Source: Mayamaea pseudoterrestris
Lineage: Eukaryota; Bacillariophyta; Bacillariophyceae; Sellaphorales; Sellaphoraceae
Length of the DNA: 64,000 nt
Assembly (NCBI GenBank): GCA_027923505.1
Contig: BROI01000028.1
Location: 248,001-312,000 of the forward strand
Direction: 5' to 3'
The notes under the pieces are model-generated. The model saw only the letters and a program-made list of their open reading frames with translations, was not told where the DNA came from and did no database searches. The translations under genes and the position numbers were made by a program. This document shows positions 30,401 through 43,727 of the stretch, piece after piece. How positions within the stretch are numbered: position 1 is the first letter of the stretch; every line of letters starts with the position of its first letter.

Positions 30401-33400
30401 TATTGTATAGTGCATTCACTTTGTGCATTTGCCTCCTGCATGTTGCCTGCTTCCAGATCCGCAGAAGTTGCTGGTATGTACTACCCAACTGCCGAACACC
30501 AACCTAGCAGTGGCAAACATGAAGTGCCCACACACTCTATGCGTACAGCCACTGTGCATGATCCGAGGGCACAAGACATACCTCCTTGGTGAATTTGTTT
30601 TGCGCATCAGCCTCCTGCTTGCCTTTTGCCTTCAGGTCAGCAGCTTCAGTTAGCAGGTACTATGTGACTGCCTACCCTAGCAGTGGCAAACATCAGATCC
30701 CCACAATCTCTTTGTAAACTGGCTTGGGGCATGATCCAAGGTCACAAATGGATATTGTATAGTGCATTCACTTTGTGCATTTGCCTCCTGCATGTTGCCT
30801 GCTTCCAGATCCGCAGAAGTTGCTGGTATGTACTACCCAACTGCCGAACACCAACCTAGCAGTGGCAAACATGAAGTGCCCACACACTCTATGCGTACAG
30901 CCACTGTGCATGATCCGAGGGCACAAGACATACCTCCTTGGTGAATTTGTTTTGCGCATCAGCCTCCTGCTTGCCTTTTGCCTTCAGGTCAGCAGCTTCA
31001 GTTAGCAGGTACTATGTGACTGCCTACCCTAGCAGTGGCAAACATCAGATCCCCACAATCTCTTTGTAAACTGGCTTGGGGCATGATCCAAGGTCACAAA
31101 TGGATATTGTATAGTGCATTCACTTTGTGCATTTGCCTCCTGCATGTTGCCTGCTTCCAGATCCGCAGAAGTTGCTGGTATGTACTACCCAACTGCCGAA
31201 CACCAACCTAGCAGTGGCAAACATGAAGTGCCCACACACTCTATGCGTACAGCCACTGTGCATGATCCGAGGGCACAAGACATACCTCCTTGGTGAATTT
31301 GTTTTGCGCATCAGCCTCCTGCTTGCCTTTTGCCTTCAGGTCAGCAGCTTCAGTTAGCAGGTACTATGTGACTGCCTACCCTAGCAGTGGCAAACATCAG
31401 ATCCCCACAATCTCTTTGTAAACTGGCTTGGGGCATGATCCAAGGTCACAAATGGATATTGTATAGTGCATTCACTTTGTGCATTTGCCTCCTGCATGTT
31501 GCCTGCTTCCAGATCCGCAGAAGTTGCTGGTATGTACTACCCAACTGCCGAACACCAACCTAGCAGTGGCAAACATGAAGTGCCCACACACTCTATGCGT
31601 ACAGCCACTGTGCATGATCCGAGGGCACAAGACATACCTCCTTGGTGAATTTGTTTTGCGCATCAGCCTCCTGCTTGCCTTTTGCCTTCAGGTCAGCAGC
31701 TTCAGTTAGCAGGTACTATGTGACTGCCTACCCTAGCAGTGGCAAACATCAGATCCCCACAATCTCTTTGTAAACTGGCTTGGGGCATGATCCAAGGTCA
31801 CAAATGGATATTGTATAGTGCATTCACTTTGTGCATTTGCCTCCTGCATGTTGCCTGCTTCCAGATCCGCAGAAGTTGCTGGTATGTACTACCCAACTGC
31901 CGAACACCAACCTAGCAGTGGCAAACATGAAGTGCCCACACACTCTATGCGTACAGCCACTGTGCATGATCCGAGGGCACAAGACATACCTCCTTGGTGA
32001 ATTTGTTTTGCGCATCAGCCTCCTGCTTGCCTTTTGCCTTCAGGTCAGCAGCTTCAGTTAGCAGGTACTATGTGACTGCCTACCCTAGCAGTGGCAAACA
32101 TCAGATCCCCACAATCTCTTTGTAAACTGGCTTGGGGCATGATCCAAGGTCACAAATGGATATTGTATAGTGCATTCACTTTGTGCATTTGCCTCCTGCA
32201 TGTTGCCTGCTTCCAGATCCGCAGAAGTTGCTGGTATGTACTACCCAACTGCCGAACACCAACCTAGCAGTGGCAAACATGAAGTGCCCACACACTCTAT
32301 GCGTACAGCCACTGTGCATGATCCGAGGGCACAAGACATACCTCCTTGGTGAATTTGTTTTGCGCATCAGCCTCCTGCTTGCCTTTTGCCTTCAGGTCAG
32401 CAGCTTCAGTTAGCAGGTACTATGTGACTGCCTACCCTAGCAGTGGCAAACATCAGATCCCCACAATCTCTTTGTAAACTGGCTTGGGGCATGATCCAAG
32501 GTCACAAATGGATATTGTATAGTGCATTCACTTTGTGCATTTGCCTCCTGCATGTTGCCTGCTTCCAGATCCGCAGAAGTTGCTGGTATGTACTACCCAA
32601 CTGCCGAACACCAACCTAGCAGTGGCAAACATGAAGTGCCCACACACTCTATGCGTACAGCCACTGTGCATGATCCGAGGGCACAAGACATACCTCCTTG
32701 GTGAATTTGTTTTGCGCATCAGCCTCCTGCTTGCCTTTTGCCTTCAGGTCAGCAGCTTCAGTTAGCAGGTACTATGTGACTGCCTACCCTAGCAGTGGCA
32801 AACATCAGATCCCCACAATCTCTTTGTAAACTGGCTTGGGGCATGATCCAAGGTCACAAATGGATATTGTATAGTGCATTCACTTTGTGCATTTGCCTCC
32901 TGCATGTTGCCTGCTTCCAGATCCGCAGAAGTTGCTGGTATGTACTACCCAACTGCCGAACACCAACCTAGCAGTGGCAAACATGAAGTGCCCACACACT
33001 CTATGCGTACAGCCACTGTGCATGATCCGAGGGCACAAGACATACCTCCTTGGTGAATTTGTTTTGCGCATCAGCCTCCTGCTTGCCTTTTGCCTTCAGG
33101 TCAGCAGCTTCAGTTAGCAGGTACTATGTGACTGCCTACCCTAGCAGTGGCAAACATCAGATCCCCACAATCTCTTTGTAAACTGGCTTGGGGCATGATC
33201 CAAGGTCACAAATGGATATTGTATAGTGCATTCACTTTGTGCATTTGCCTCCTGCATGTTGCCTGCTTCCAGATCCGCAGAAGTTGCTGGTATGTACTAC
33301 CCAACTGCCGAACACCAACCTAGCAGTGGCAAACATGAAGTGCCCACACACTCTATGCGTACAGCCACTGTGCATGATCCGAGGGCACAAGACATACCTC

Positions 33401-36400
33401 CTTGGTGAATTTGTTTTGCGCATCAGCCTCCTGCTTGCCTTTTGCCTTCAGGTCAGCAGCTTCAGTTAGCAGGTACTATGTGACTGCCTACCCTAGCAGT
33501 GGCAAACATCAGATCCCCACAATCTCTTTGTAAACTGGCTTGGGGCATGATCCAAGGTCACAAATGGATATTGTATAGTGCATTCACTTTGTGCATTTGC
33601 CTCCTGCATGTTGCCTGCTTCCAGATCCGCAGAAGTTGCTGGTATGTACTACCCAACTGCCGAACACCAACCTAGCAGTGGCAAACATGAAGTGCCCACA
33701 CACTCTATGCGTACAGCCACTGTGCATGATCCGAGGGCACAAGACATACCTCCTTGGTGAATTTGTTTTGCGCATCAGCCTCCTGCTTGCCTTTTGCCTT
33801 CAGGTCAGCAGCTTCAGTTAGCAGGTACTATGTGACTGCCTACCCTAGCAGTGGCAAACATCAGATCCCCACAATCTCTTTGTAAACTGGCTTGGGGCAT
33901 GATCCAAGGTCACAAATGGATATTGTATAGTGCATTCACTTTGTGCATTTGCCTCCTGCATGTTGCCTGCTTCCAGATCCGCAGAAGTTGCTGGTATGTA
34001 CTACCCAACTGCCGAACACCAACCTAGCAGTGGCAAACATGAAGTGCCCACACACTCTATGCGTACAGCCACTGTGCATGATCCGAGGGCACAAGACATA
34101 CCTCCTTGGTGAATTTGTTTTGCGCATCAGCCTCCTGCTTGCCTTTTGCCTTCAGGTCAGCAGCTTCAGTTAGCAGGTACTATGTGACTGCCTACCCTAG
34201 CAGTGGCAAACATCAGATCCCCACAATCTCTTTGTAAACTGGCTTGGGGCATGATCCAAGGTCACAAATGGATATTGTATAGTGCATTCACTTTGTGCAT
34301 TTGCCTCCTGCATGTTGCCTGCTTCCAGATCCGCAGAAGTTGCTGGTATGTACTACCCAACTGCCGAACACCAACCTAGCAGTGGCAAACATGAAGTGCC
34401 CACACACTCTATGCGTACAGCCACTGTGCATGATCCGAGGGCACAAGACATACCTCCTTGGTGAATTTGTTTTGCGCATCAGCCTCCTGCTTGCCTTTTG
34501 CCTTCAGGTCAGCAGCTTCAGTTAGCAGGTACTATGTGACTGCCTACCCTAGCAGTGGCAAACATCAGATCCCCACAATCTCTTTGTAAACTGGCTTGGG
34601 GCATGATCCAAGGTCACAAATGGATATTGTATAGTGCATTCACTTTGTGCATTTGCCTCCTGCATGTTGCCTGCTTCCAGATCCGCAGAAGTTGCTGGTA
34701 TGTACTACCCAACTGCCGAACACCAACCTAGCAGTGGCAAACATGAAGTGCCCACACACTCTATGCGTACAGCCACTGTGCATGATCCGAGGGCACAAGA
34801 CATACCTCCTTGGTGAATTTGTTTTGCGCATCAGCCTCCTGCTTGCCTTTTGCCTTCAGGTCAGCAGCTTCAGTTAGCAGGTACTATGTGACTGCCTACC
34901 CTAGCAGTGGCAAACATCAGATCCCCACAATCTCTTTGTAAACTGGCTTGGGGCATGATCCAAGGTCACAAATGGATATTGTATAGTGCATTCACTTTGT
35001 GCATTTGCCTCCTGCATGTTGCCTGCTTCGCAGATCCGCAGAAGTGTGGTATGTACTACCCAACTGCCGAACACCAACCTAGCAGTGGCAAACATGAAGT
35101 GCCCACACACTCTATGCGTACAGCCACTGTGCATGATCCGAGGGCACAAGACATACCTCCTTGGTGAATTTGTTTTGCGCATCAGCCTCCTGCTTGCCTT
35201 TTGCCTTCAGGTCAGCAGCTTCAGTTAGCAGGTACTATGTGACTGCCTACCCTAGCAGTGGCAAACATCAGATCCCCACAATCTCTTTGTAAACTGGCTT
35301 GGGGCATGATCCAAGGTCACAAATGGATATTGTATAGTGCATTCACTTTGTGCATTTGCCTCCTGCATGTTGCCTGCTTCCAGATCCGCAGAAGTTGCTG
35401 GTATGTACTACCCAACTGCCGAACACCAACCTAGCAGTGGCAAACATGAAGTGCCCACACACTCTATGCGTACAGCCACTGTGCATGATCCGAGGGCACA
35501 AGACATACCTCCTTGGTGAATTTGTTTTGCGCATCAGCCTCCTGCTTGCCTTTTGCCTTCAGGTCAGCAGCTTCAGTTAGCAGGTACTATGTGACTGCCT
35601 ACCCTAGCAGTGGCAAACATCAGATCCCCACAATCTCTTTGTAAACTGGCTTGGGGCATGATCCAAGGTCACAAATGGATATTGTATAGTGCATTCACTT
35701 TGTGCATTTGCCTCCTGCATGTTGCCTGCTTCCAGATCCGCAGAAGTTGCTGGTATGTACTACCCAACTGCCGAACACCAACCTAGCAGTGGCAAACATG
35801 AAGTGCCCACACACTCTATGCGTACAGCCACTGTGCATGATCCGAGGGCACAAGACATACCTCCTTGGTGAATTTGTTTTGCGCATCAGCCTCCTGCTTG
35901 CCTTTTGCCTTCAGGTCAGCAGCTTCAGTTAGCAGGTACTATGTGACTGCCTACCCTAGCAGTGGCAAACATCAGATCCCCACAATCTCTTTGTAAACTG
36001 GCTTGGGGCATGATCCAAGGTCACAAATGGATATTGTATAGTGCATTCACTTTGTGCATTTGCCTCCTGCATGTTGCCTGCTTCCAGATCCGCAGAAGTT
36101 GCTGGTATGTACTACCCAACTGCCGAACACCAACCTAGCAGTGGCAAACATGAAGTGCCCACACACTCTATGCGTACAGCCACTGTGCATGATCCGAGGG
36201 CACAAGACATACCTCCTTGGTGAATTTGTTTTGCGCATCAGCCTCCTGCTTGCCTTTTGCCTTCAGGTCAGCAGCTTCAGTTAGCAGGTACTATGTGACT
36301 GCCTACCCTAGCAGTGGCAAACATCAGATCCCCACAATCTCTTTGTAAACTGGCTTGGGGCATGATCCAAGGTTACAAATGGATATTGTATAGTGCATTC

Positions 36401-37731
36401 ACTTTGTGCATTTGCCTCCTGCATGTTGCCTGCTTCCAGATCCGCAGAAGTTGCTGGTATGTACTACCCAACTGCCGAACACCAACCTAGCAGTGGCAAA
36501 CATGAAGTGCCCACACACTCTATGCGTACAGCCACTGTGCATGATCCGAGGGCACAAGACATACCTCCTTGGTGAATTTGTTTTGCGCATCAGCCTCCTG
36601 CTTGCCTTTTGCCTTCAGGTCAGCAGCTTCAGTTAGCAGGTACTATGTGACTGCCTACCCTAGCAGTGGCAAACATCAGATCCCCACAATCTCTTTGTAA
36701 ACTGGCTTGGGGCATGATCCAAGGTCACAAATGGATATTGTATAGTGCATTCACTTTGTGCATTTGCCTCCTGCATGTTGCCTGCTTCCAGATCCGCAGA
36801 AGTTGCTAGTATGTACCACCCAACTGCCGAACACCAACCTAGCAGTGGCAAACATGAAGTGCCCACACACTCTATGCGTACAGCCACTGTGCATGATCCG
36901 AGGGCACAAGACATACCTCCTTGGTGAATTTGTTTTGCGCATCAGCCTCCTGCTTGCCTTTTGCCTTCAGGTCAGCAGCTTCAGTTAGCAGGTACTATGT
37001 GACTGCCTACCCTAGCAGTGGCAAACATCAGATCCCCACAATCTCTTTGTAAACTGGCTTGGGGCATGATCCAAGGTCACATATGGATATTGTATAGTGC
37101 ATTCACTTTGTGCATTTGCCTCCTGCATGTTGCCTGCTTCCAGATCAGCAGAAGTCTGGTGTCTACCCAACTGCCGAACCTAGCAGTGGCAAACATGAAG
37201 TGCCCACACACTCTATGTGTACAGCCACTGTGCATGATCCGAGGGCACAAGACATGCCTCCTTGGTGAATTTGTTTTGCGCATCAGCCTCCTGCTTGCCT
37301 TTTGCCTTCAGGTCAGCAGCTTCAGTTAGCAGGTACTATGTGACTGCCTACCCTAGCAGTGGCAAACATCAGATCCCCACAATCTCTTTGTAAACTGGCT
37401 TGGGGCATGATCCAAGGTCACAAATGGATATTGTATAGTGCATTCACTTTGTGCAGTTGCCTCCTTCATGTTGCCTGCTTCCAGATCCGCCGAAGTTGCT
37501 GGTATGTACTACCCAACTGCCGAACACCAACCTAGCAGTGGCAAACATGAAGTGCCCACACACTCTATGTGTACAGCCACTGTGCATGATCCGAGGGCAC
37601 AAGACATACCTCCTTGGTGAATTTGTTATGCGCGTCAGCCTCCTGCTTGCCTTTTGCCTTCAGGTCAGCAGCTTCAGTTAGCAGGTACTATGTGACTGCC
37701 TACCCTAGAACGGTGGCAAAACATCAGATCC
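27457..37731. repeat. R2 satellite, about 29 tandem units of 352 bp
   Basis: Landmark blocks recur every 352 bp from 27588 to 37451. Units between about 30.4 and 36.3 kb look identical at nearly every base. Exceptions are a truncated unit at about 28.99-29.25 kb, a unit of about 470 bp with an internal partial copy near 29.45 kb, a 351-bp unit at about 35.0 kb, and a shortened unit near 37.1 kb. Each unit comprises two diverged halves of about 176 bp that share CTAGCAGTGGCAAACAT and GATCC..GG.CACAA blocks. The short open frames inside are stop-bounded and unlike any protein, so I regard the array as non-coding satellite DNA. Confidence 0.95.
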
Positions 37732-39613
37732 GCTACAAGATGGTAAACTGGCTGGTGTCTCAGGGGATGGCAATGTATTGTGGTGACATCACTTGTCACC
37801 AATTCCCTCAGCCCACAGATGCCATGACATTCAAACAGCGATACAGCAAGCCCTGTAGGTGCCCAGATTACATCAGAATGGTGCCACCACCATTTTCTAG
37901 GCTGGGCTATAAGATGGTAGGCTTGGCTGGTGTCTCCGGGGATGGCAATGTATTTGGTGACAACTTGTCACCAGTCTCAGCCCGCAGATGCCATGACATT
38001 CAAACGGCCCTACAGCAAGCCCTGTGGGTGCCCAGATTACATAAGAATGGTGCCAACATCATTAATCAGGCTGCGCTACAAGATGGTAGGCTTGGCTGGT
38101 GTCTCCGGGGATGGCAATGCCCGCAGATGCCCTGACATTCAAACGCCCCGACAGCATGCCCTGTTGGTGCCCAAATTACACCAGAATGGTGCCAACTCCA
38201 TTTTCTAGGCTGTGTTACAAGATGGTAGGCTTGGATGGTGTCTCAGGAGATGGCAATGTATTTGGTGACAACTTGTCACCAATCTCAGCCCGCAGATGCC
38301 ATGACATTCAAACGGCCCTACAGCAAGCCCTGTAGGTGCCCAGATTACATCAGAATGGTGCCAACACCATTTTCTAGGCTGGGCTACAAGATGGTAGGCT
38401 TGGCTGGTGTCTCAGGGGATGGCAATGTATTTGGTGACAACTTGTCACCAATCTCAGCCCGCAGATGCCATGACATTCAAACGGCCCTACAGCAAGCCCT
38501 GTAGGTGCCCAAATTACACCAGAATGGTGCCACCATTATTATTCAGGCAGCGCTACAAGATGATAAGCTTGACTAGTGTCTCAGGGGATGGCAAGGTATT
38601 TGGTGACAACTTGTCACCAATCTCAGCCCGCAGATGCCATGACATTCAAACAGCCCTACATCAGGCCCTGTAGGTGCCCAAATTACACCAGAATGGTGCC
38701 AACATCATTATTCCAGCTGCGCTACAAGATGGTAGGCTCAGCTGGTGTCCTAGGGGATGGCAATGTATTTGGTGACAACTTGTCACCAATCTCAGCCCAC
38801 AGATGCTGTGACATTCAAACAGCCCTACATCAGGCCCTGTAGGTGCCCAAATTACACCAGAATGGTGCCAACATCATTTTCTAGGCTGCACTACAAGATG
38901 GTAGGCTTGGCTGGTGTCTCGGGGGATGGCAATGTATTTGGTGACAACTTGTCACCAATCTCCGCCCGCAGATGCAATGACATTCAAACGCATCTACAGC
39001 AAGCCCTGTAGGTGCCCAAATTACACCAGAATGGTGCCAACACCATTTTCTAGGCTGCGCTACAAGATTTTAGGCTCGTCTGGTGTCTCAGGGGATGGCA
39101 ATGTATTTGGTGACAACTTGTCACCAATCTCAGCCCGCAGAGGCCGTGACATTAAAACAGCCTACATCAGGCCCTGTAGGTGCCTAAATTACACCAGAAT
39201 GGTGCCAACATCATTATTCCGGCTGCGCTACAAGATGGTAGGCTTGGCTGGTGTCTCAGGGGATGGCAATGTATTTGGTGACAACTTGTCACCAATCTCA
39301 GCCCGCAGATGCCATGACATTCAAACGCCCCTACAGCAAGCCCGGTAGGTGCCCAAATTACACCAGAATGGTGCCAACACCATTTTCTAGGCTGCGCTAC
39401 AAGATGGTAGGCTTGGCTGGTGTCTCAGGGGATGGCAATGTATTTGGTGACAACTTGTCACCAATCTCAGCCCGCAGATGCCATGACATTCAAAACGCCC
39501 CTTCAGCAAGCCCTGTAGGTGCCCAAATTACACCAGAATGGTGCCAACACCATTTTCTAGGCTGCGCTACAAGATGGTAGGCTCAGCTGGTGTCCGAGTG
39601 GATGGCAATGTAT

Positions 39614-39634
39614 TTGGTGACAACTTGTCACCAA
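39614..39634. other. Representative R1 dyad (10-bp arms, one central base)
   Basis: The arms TTGGTGACAA and TTGTCACCAA flank a single C. The element recurs in nearly all R1 monomers, some with one arm mismatch. The central base is C, G or A in different copies while the inner arms are kept. Cruciform DNA or a dimeric DNA-binding protein site are both possible. Confidence 0.85.
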
Positions 39635-39668
39635 TCTCAGCCCGCAGATGCCATGACATTCAAACGCC

Positions 39669-39688
39669 CCTACAGCAAGCCCTGTAGG
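39669..39688. other. Representative R1 inverted repeat (7-bp arms, 6-nt spacer)
   Basis: CCTACAG and CTGTAGG flank CAAGCC. In several copies (for example near 26.85 and 42.55 kb) the arms extend to 9 bp, CACCTACAG and CTGTAGGTG. Confidence 0.8.
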
Positions 39689-39705
39689 TGCCCAAATTAC
39701 ACCAG

Positions 39706-39723
39706 AATGGTGCCAACACCATT
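39706..39723. other. Representative R1 inverted repeat (7-bp arms, 4-nt spacer)
   Basis: AATGGTG and CACCATT flank CCAA. Copies with CATCATT in place of CACCATT lose one pair, so this hairpin is less constant than the dyad. Confidence 0.7.
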
Positions 39724-42700
39724 TTCTAGGCTGCGCTACAAGATGGTAGGCTCAGCTGGTGTCTCAGGGGATGGCAATGTATTTGGTGACAACTTGTCAC
39801 CAGTCTCAGCCCGCAGATGCCATGACATTCAAACGCCCCTACAGCAAGCCCTGTAGGTGCCCAAATTACACCAGAATGGTGCCAACACCATTTTCTAGGC
39901 TGCGCTACAAGATGGTAGGCTCGGCTGGTGTCTCAGGGGATGGCAATGTATTTGGTGACAACTTGTCACCAGTCTCAGCCGCAGATGCCGTGACATTCAA
40001 ACGCCCCTACAGCAAGCCCTGTAGGTGCCCAAATTACACCAGAATGGTGCCAACATCATTTTCTAGGCTGCGCTACAAGATGGTAGGCTTGGCTGGTGTC
40101 TCAGGGGATGGCAATGTATTTGGTGACAACTTGTCACCAGTCTCAGCCCGCAGATGTCATGACATTCAAAAGCCCCTACAGCAAGCCCTGTAGGTATCCA
40201 AACTACACCAGAATGGTGCCAACGCCATTTTCTTGGCTGCGCTACAAGTGTTAGGCTTGGCTGGTGTCTCAGGGGATGGCAATGTATTTGGTGACAACTT
40301 GTCACCAATCTCAGCCCGCAGATGCCGTGACATTCAAACGCCCCTACAGCAAGCCCTGTAGGTGCCCAAATTACACCAGAATGGTGCCAACATCATTTTC
40401 AAGGCTGCGCTACAAGATGGTAGGCTTGGCTGGTGTCTCAGGGGATGGCAAGGTATTTGGTGACAACTTGTCACCAATCTCAGCCCGCAGATGCCATGAC
40501 ATTCAAACGCCCCTACAGCAAGCCCTGTAGGTGCCCAAATTACACCAGAATGGTGCCAACACCATTTTCTAGGCTGCGCTACAAGATGGTAGGCTTGGCT
40601 GGTGTCTCAGGGGATGGCAATGTATTTGGTGACAACCTGTTTTCAATCTCAGCCCGCACATGCCATGACATTCAAACGGCCCTACAGCAAGCCCTGTAGG
40701 TGCCCAAATTACACCAGAATGGTGCCAACACCATTTTCTAGGCTGCGCTACAAGATGGTAGGCTCGGCTGGTGTCTCAGGGGATGGCAATGTATTTGGTG
40801 ACAACTTGTCACCAATCTCAGCCCGCAGATGCCATGACATTCAAACGCCCCTACAGCAAGCCCTGTAGGTGCCCAAATTACACCAGAATGGTGCCACCAC
40901 CATTTTCTAGGCTGCGCTACAAGATGGTAGGCTTGGCTGGTGTCTCAGGGGATGGCAATGTATTTGGTGACAACTTGTCACCAATCTCAGCCCGCAGATG
41001 CCATGACATTCAAATGCCCTAACAGCAAGCCCTGTAGGTGCCCAAATTACACCAGAATGGTGCCAACACCATTTTCTAGGCTGCGCTACAAGATGGTAGG
41101 CTCGGCTGGTGTCTCAGGGGATGGCAATGTATTTGGTGACAACTTGTCACCAATCTCAGCCCGCAGATGCCATGACATTCAAACGCCCCTACAGCAAGCC
41201 CTGTAGGTGCCCAAATTACACCAGAATGGTGCCAACATCATTTTCTGGCTGCGCTACAAGATGGTAGGCTTGGCTGGTGTCTCAGGGGATGGCAATGTAT
41301 TTGGTGACAACTTGTCACCAGTCTCAGCCCGCAGATGCCATGACATTCAAACGCCCCTACAGCAAGCCCTGTAGGTGCCCAAATTACACCAGAATGGTGC
41401 CAACACCATTTTCTAGGCTGCGCTACAAGATGGTAGGCTTGGCTGGTGTCTCAGGGGATGGCAATGTATTTGGTGACAACTTGTCACCAGTCTCAGCCCT
41501 GCTGCCTTACACTTTGCAAACGCCCCTACAGCAAGCCCTGTTGTGGGCCCAAATCAGCAGAGACGTTCTTGCCAACACCATTTTCTGGCTGCGCTACAAG
41601 TATGGTACGCTCGGCTGGTGTCTCAGGGATGGTGCGAAGTATTTGCGTGACAACTTGTCACCAATCTCAGCCCGCAGATGCCATGACAATCAAACGCACC
41701 TACAGCAAGCTCCGTAGCTGCCCAAATTACACCAGAATGGTGCCAACATCATTAATCAGGCTGTGCTACAAGATGGTAGGCTTGGCTGGTGTCTCAGGGG
41801 ATGGCAATGTATTTGGTGACAACTTGTCACCAATCTCCGCCCGCAGATGCCATGACATTCAAACGCATCTACAGCAAGCCCTGTAGGTGCCCAAATTACA
41901 CCAGAATGGTGCCAACACCATTTTCTAGGCTGCGCTACAAGATGGTAGGCTTGGCTGGTGTCTCAGGGGATGGCAATGTATTTGGTGACAACTTGTCACC
42001 AATCTCCGCCCGCAGATGCCATGACGTTCAAACGCACCTACAGCAAGCCCAGTAGGTGCCCAAATTACAACAGAATGGTGCCAAAACAATTTCTAGGCTG
42101 GGCTACAAGATGGTAGGCTTGGCTGGTGTCTCAGGGGATGGCAATGGTATTTGGTGACAACTTGTCACCAATCTCAGCCTGCAGATGCCATGACATGCAA
42201 ACGCCTCTACAGCAAGCTCTGTAGGTGCCCAAATTACACCAGAATGGTGCCAACACCATTTTCTCGGCTGCGCTACAAGATGGTAGGCTCGGCTGGTGTC
42301 TCAGGGGATGGCAATGTATTTGGTGACAACTTGTCACCAATCTCAGCCCGCACATGCCATGACATTCAAAACGCCCCTACAGCAAGCCCTGTAGGTGCCC
42401 AAATTACACCAGAATGGTGCCAACACCATTTTCTAGGCTGCGCTACAAGATGGTAGGCTCGGCTGGTGTCTCAGGGGATGGCAATGTATTTGGTGACAAC
42501 TTGTCACCAATCTCAGCCCGCAGATGCCGGGACATTCAAAAAACACCTACAGCAAGCCCTGTAGGTGCCCAAATTACACCAGAATGGTGCCAACACCATT
42601 TTCTAGGCTGCGCTACAAGATGGTAGGCTCAGCTGGTGTCTCAGGGGATGGCAATGTATTTGGTGACAACTTGTCACCAGTCTCAGCCCGCAGATGCCAT

Positions 42701-43727
42701 GACATTCAAAACGCCCCCACAGCAAGCCCTGTAGGTGCCCAAATTACACCAGAATGGTGCCAACATCATTATTCAGGCTGCGCTACAAGATGGTAGGCTC
42801 GGCTGGTGTCTCAGGGGATGGCAATGTATTTGGTGACAACTTGTCACCAATCTCAGCCCGCAGATGCCATGACATTCAAAACGCCCCTTCAGCAAGCCCT
42901 GTAGGTGCCCAAATTACACCAGAATGGTGCCAACACAATTTTCTAGGCTGCGCTACAAGATGGTAGGCTCAGCTGGTGTATCAGGGGATGGCAATGTATT
43001 TGGTGACAACTTGTCACCAATCTCAGCCTGCAGATGCCATGACATTCAAACGCCTCTACAGCAAGCCCTGTAGGTGCCTGAATTACACCAGAATGGTGCC
43101 AACATCATTTTTTAGGCTGCGCTACAAAATGGTATGCCTGGCTAGTGTCTCAGGGGATGGCTATGCGATTGGTGACAACTTGTCAACAGTCTCAGCCAGC
43201 TGATGCCTTGACATTGAAACGCCCCTACAGCAAGCCATGTATACACCCAAAAAACACCAGAATCTTGCCAACATCATTATATGGGCTGCGCTACAAGATG
43301 GTAAGCTTGGCTGGTGTCTCAGGGGATGGCAATGCAATTGGTGACAAGTTGTCAACAGTCTCAGCCAGCTGATGCCTTGACATTGAAACACACCTACAGC
43401 AAGCCATGTATACACCCAAATTACACCAGAACTGTTCCAACATCATCATTTGGGCTGCGTTACAAGATGTTATGCCTGGCTGGTGTCTCAGGGGATGGAA
43501 ATGCGATTGTTGACAACTTGTCACCAGTCTCAGCCCACAGATGCCATGACATTCAAACACACCTACAGCAAGTTCTGTAGGAGCCCATGTCCAAATTACA
43601 CCAGAATGGTGCCAATGTCATTTTTCAGGCCGCGCTACAAGATGGTAAGCTTGGCTGGTGTATCAGGGGATGGCAATGTAATTGGTGACAAATTGTCACC
43701 AGTCTCAGTCTGCAGATTTGCCTTGAC

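Noticed and set aside
27575-37681. Many repeated short open frames of 60-95 codons in the R2 array
   Set aside because: They exist on both strands in every unit, lack any recognisable domain, and simply follow from the repeat sequence.
43190-43230. Hammerhead-ribozyme-like string CTGATGCC...GAAAC in some R1 monomers
   Set aside because: The core should be CTGATGA and the flanking stems do not form; the consensus monomer reads CAGATGCC.
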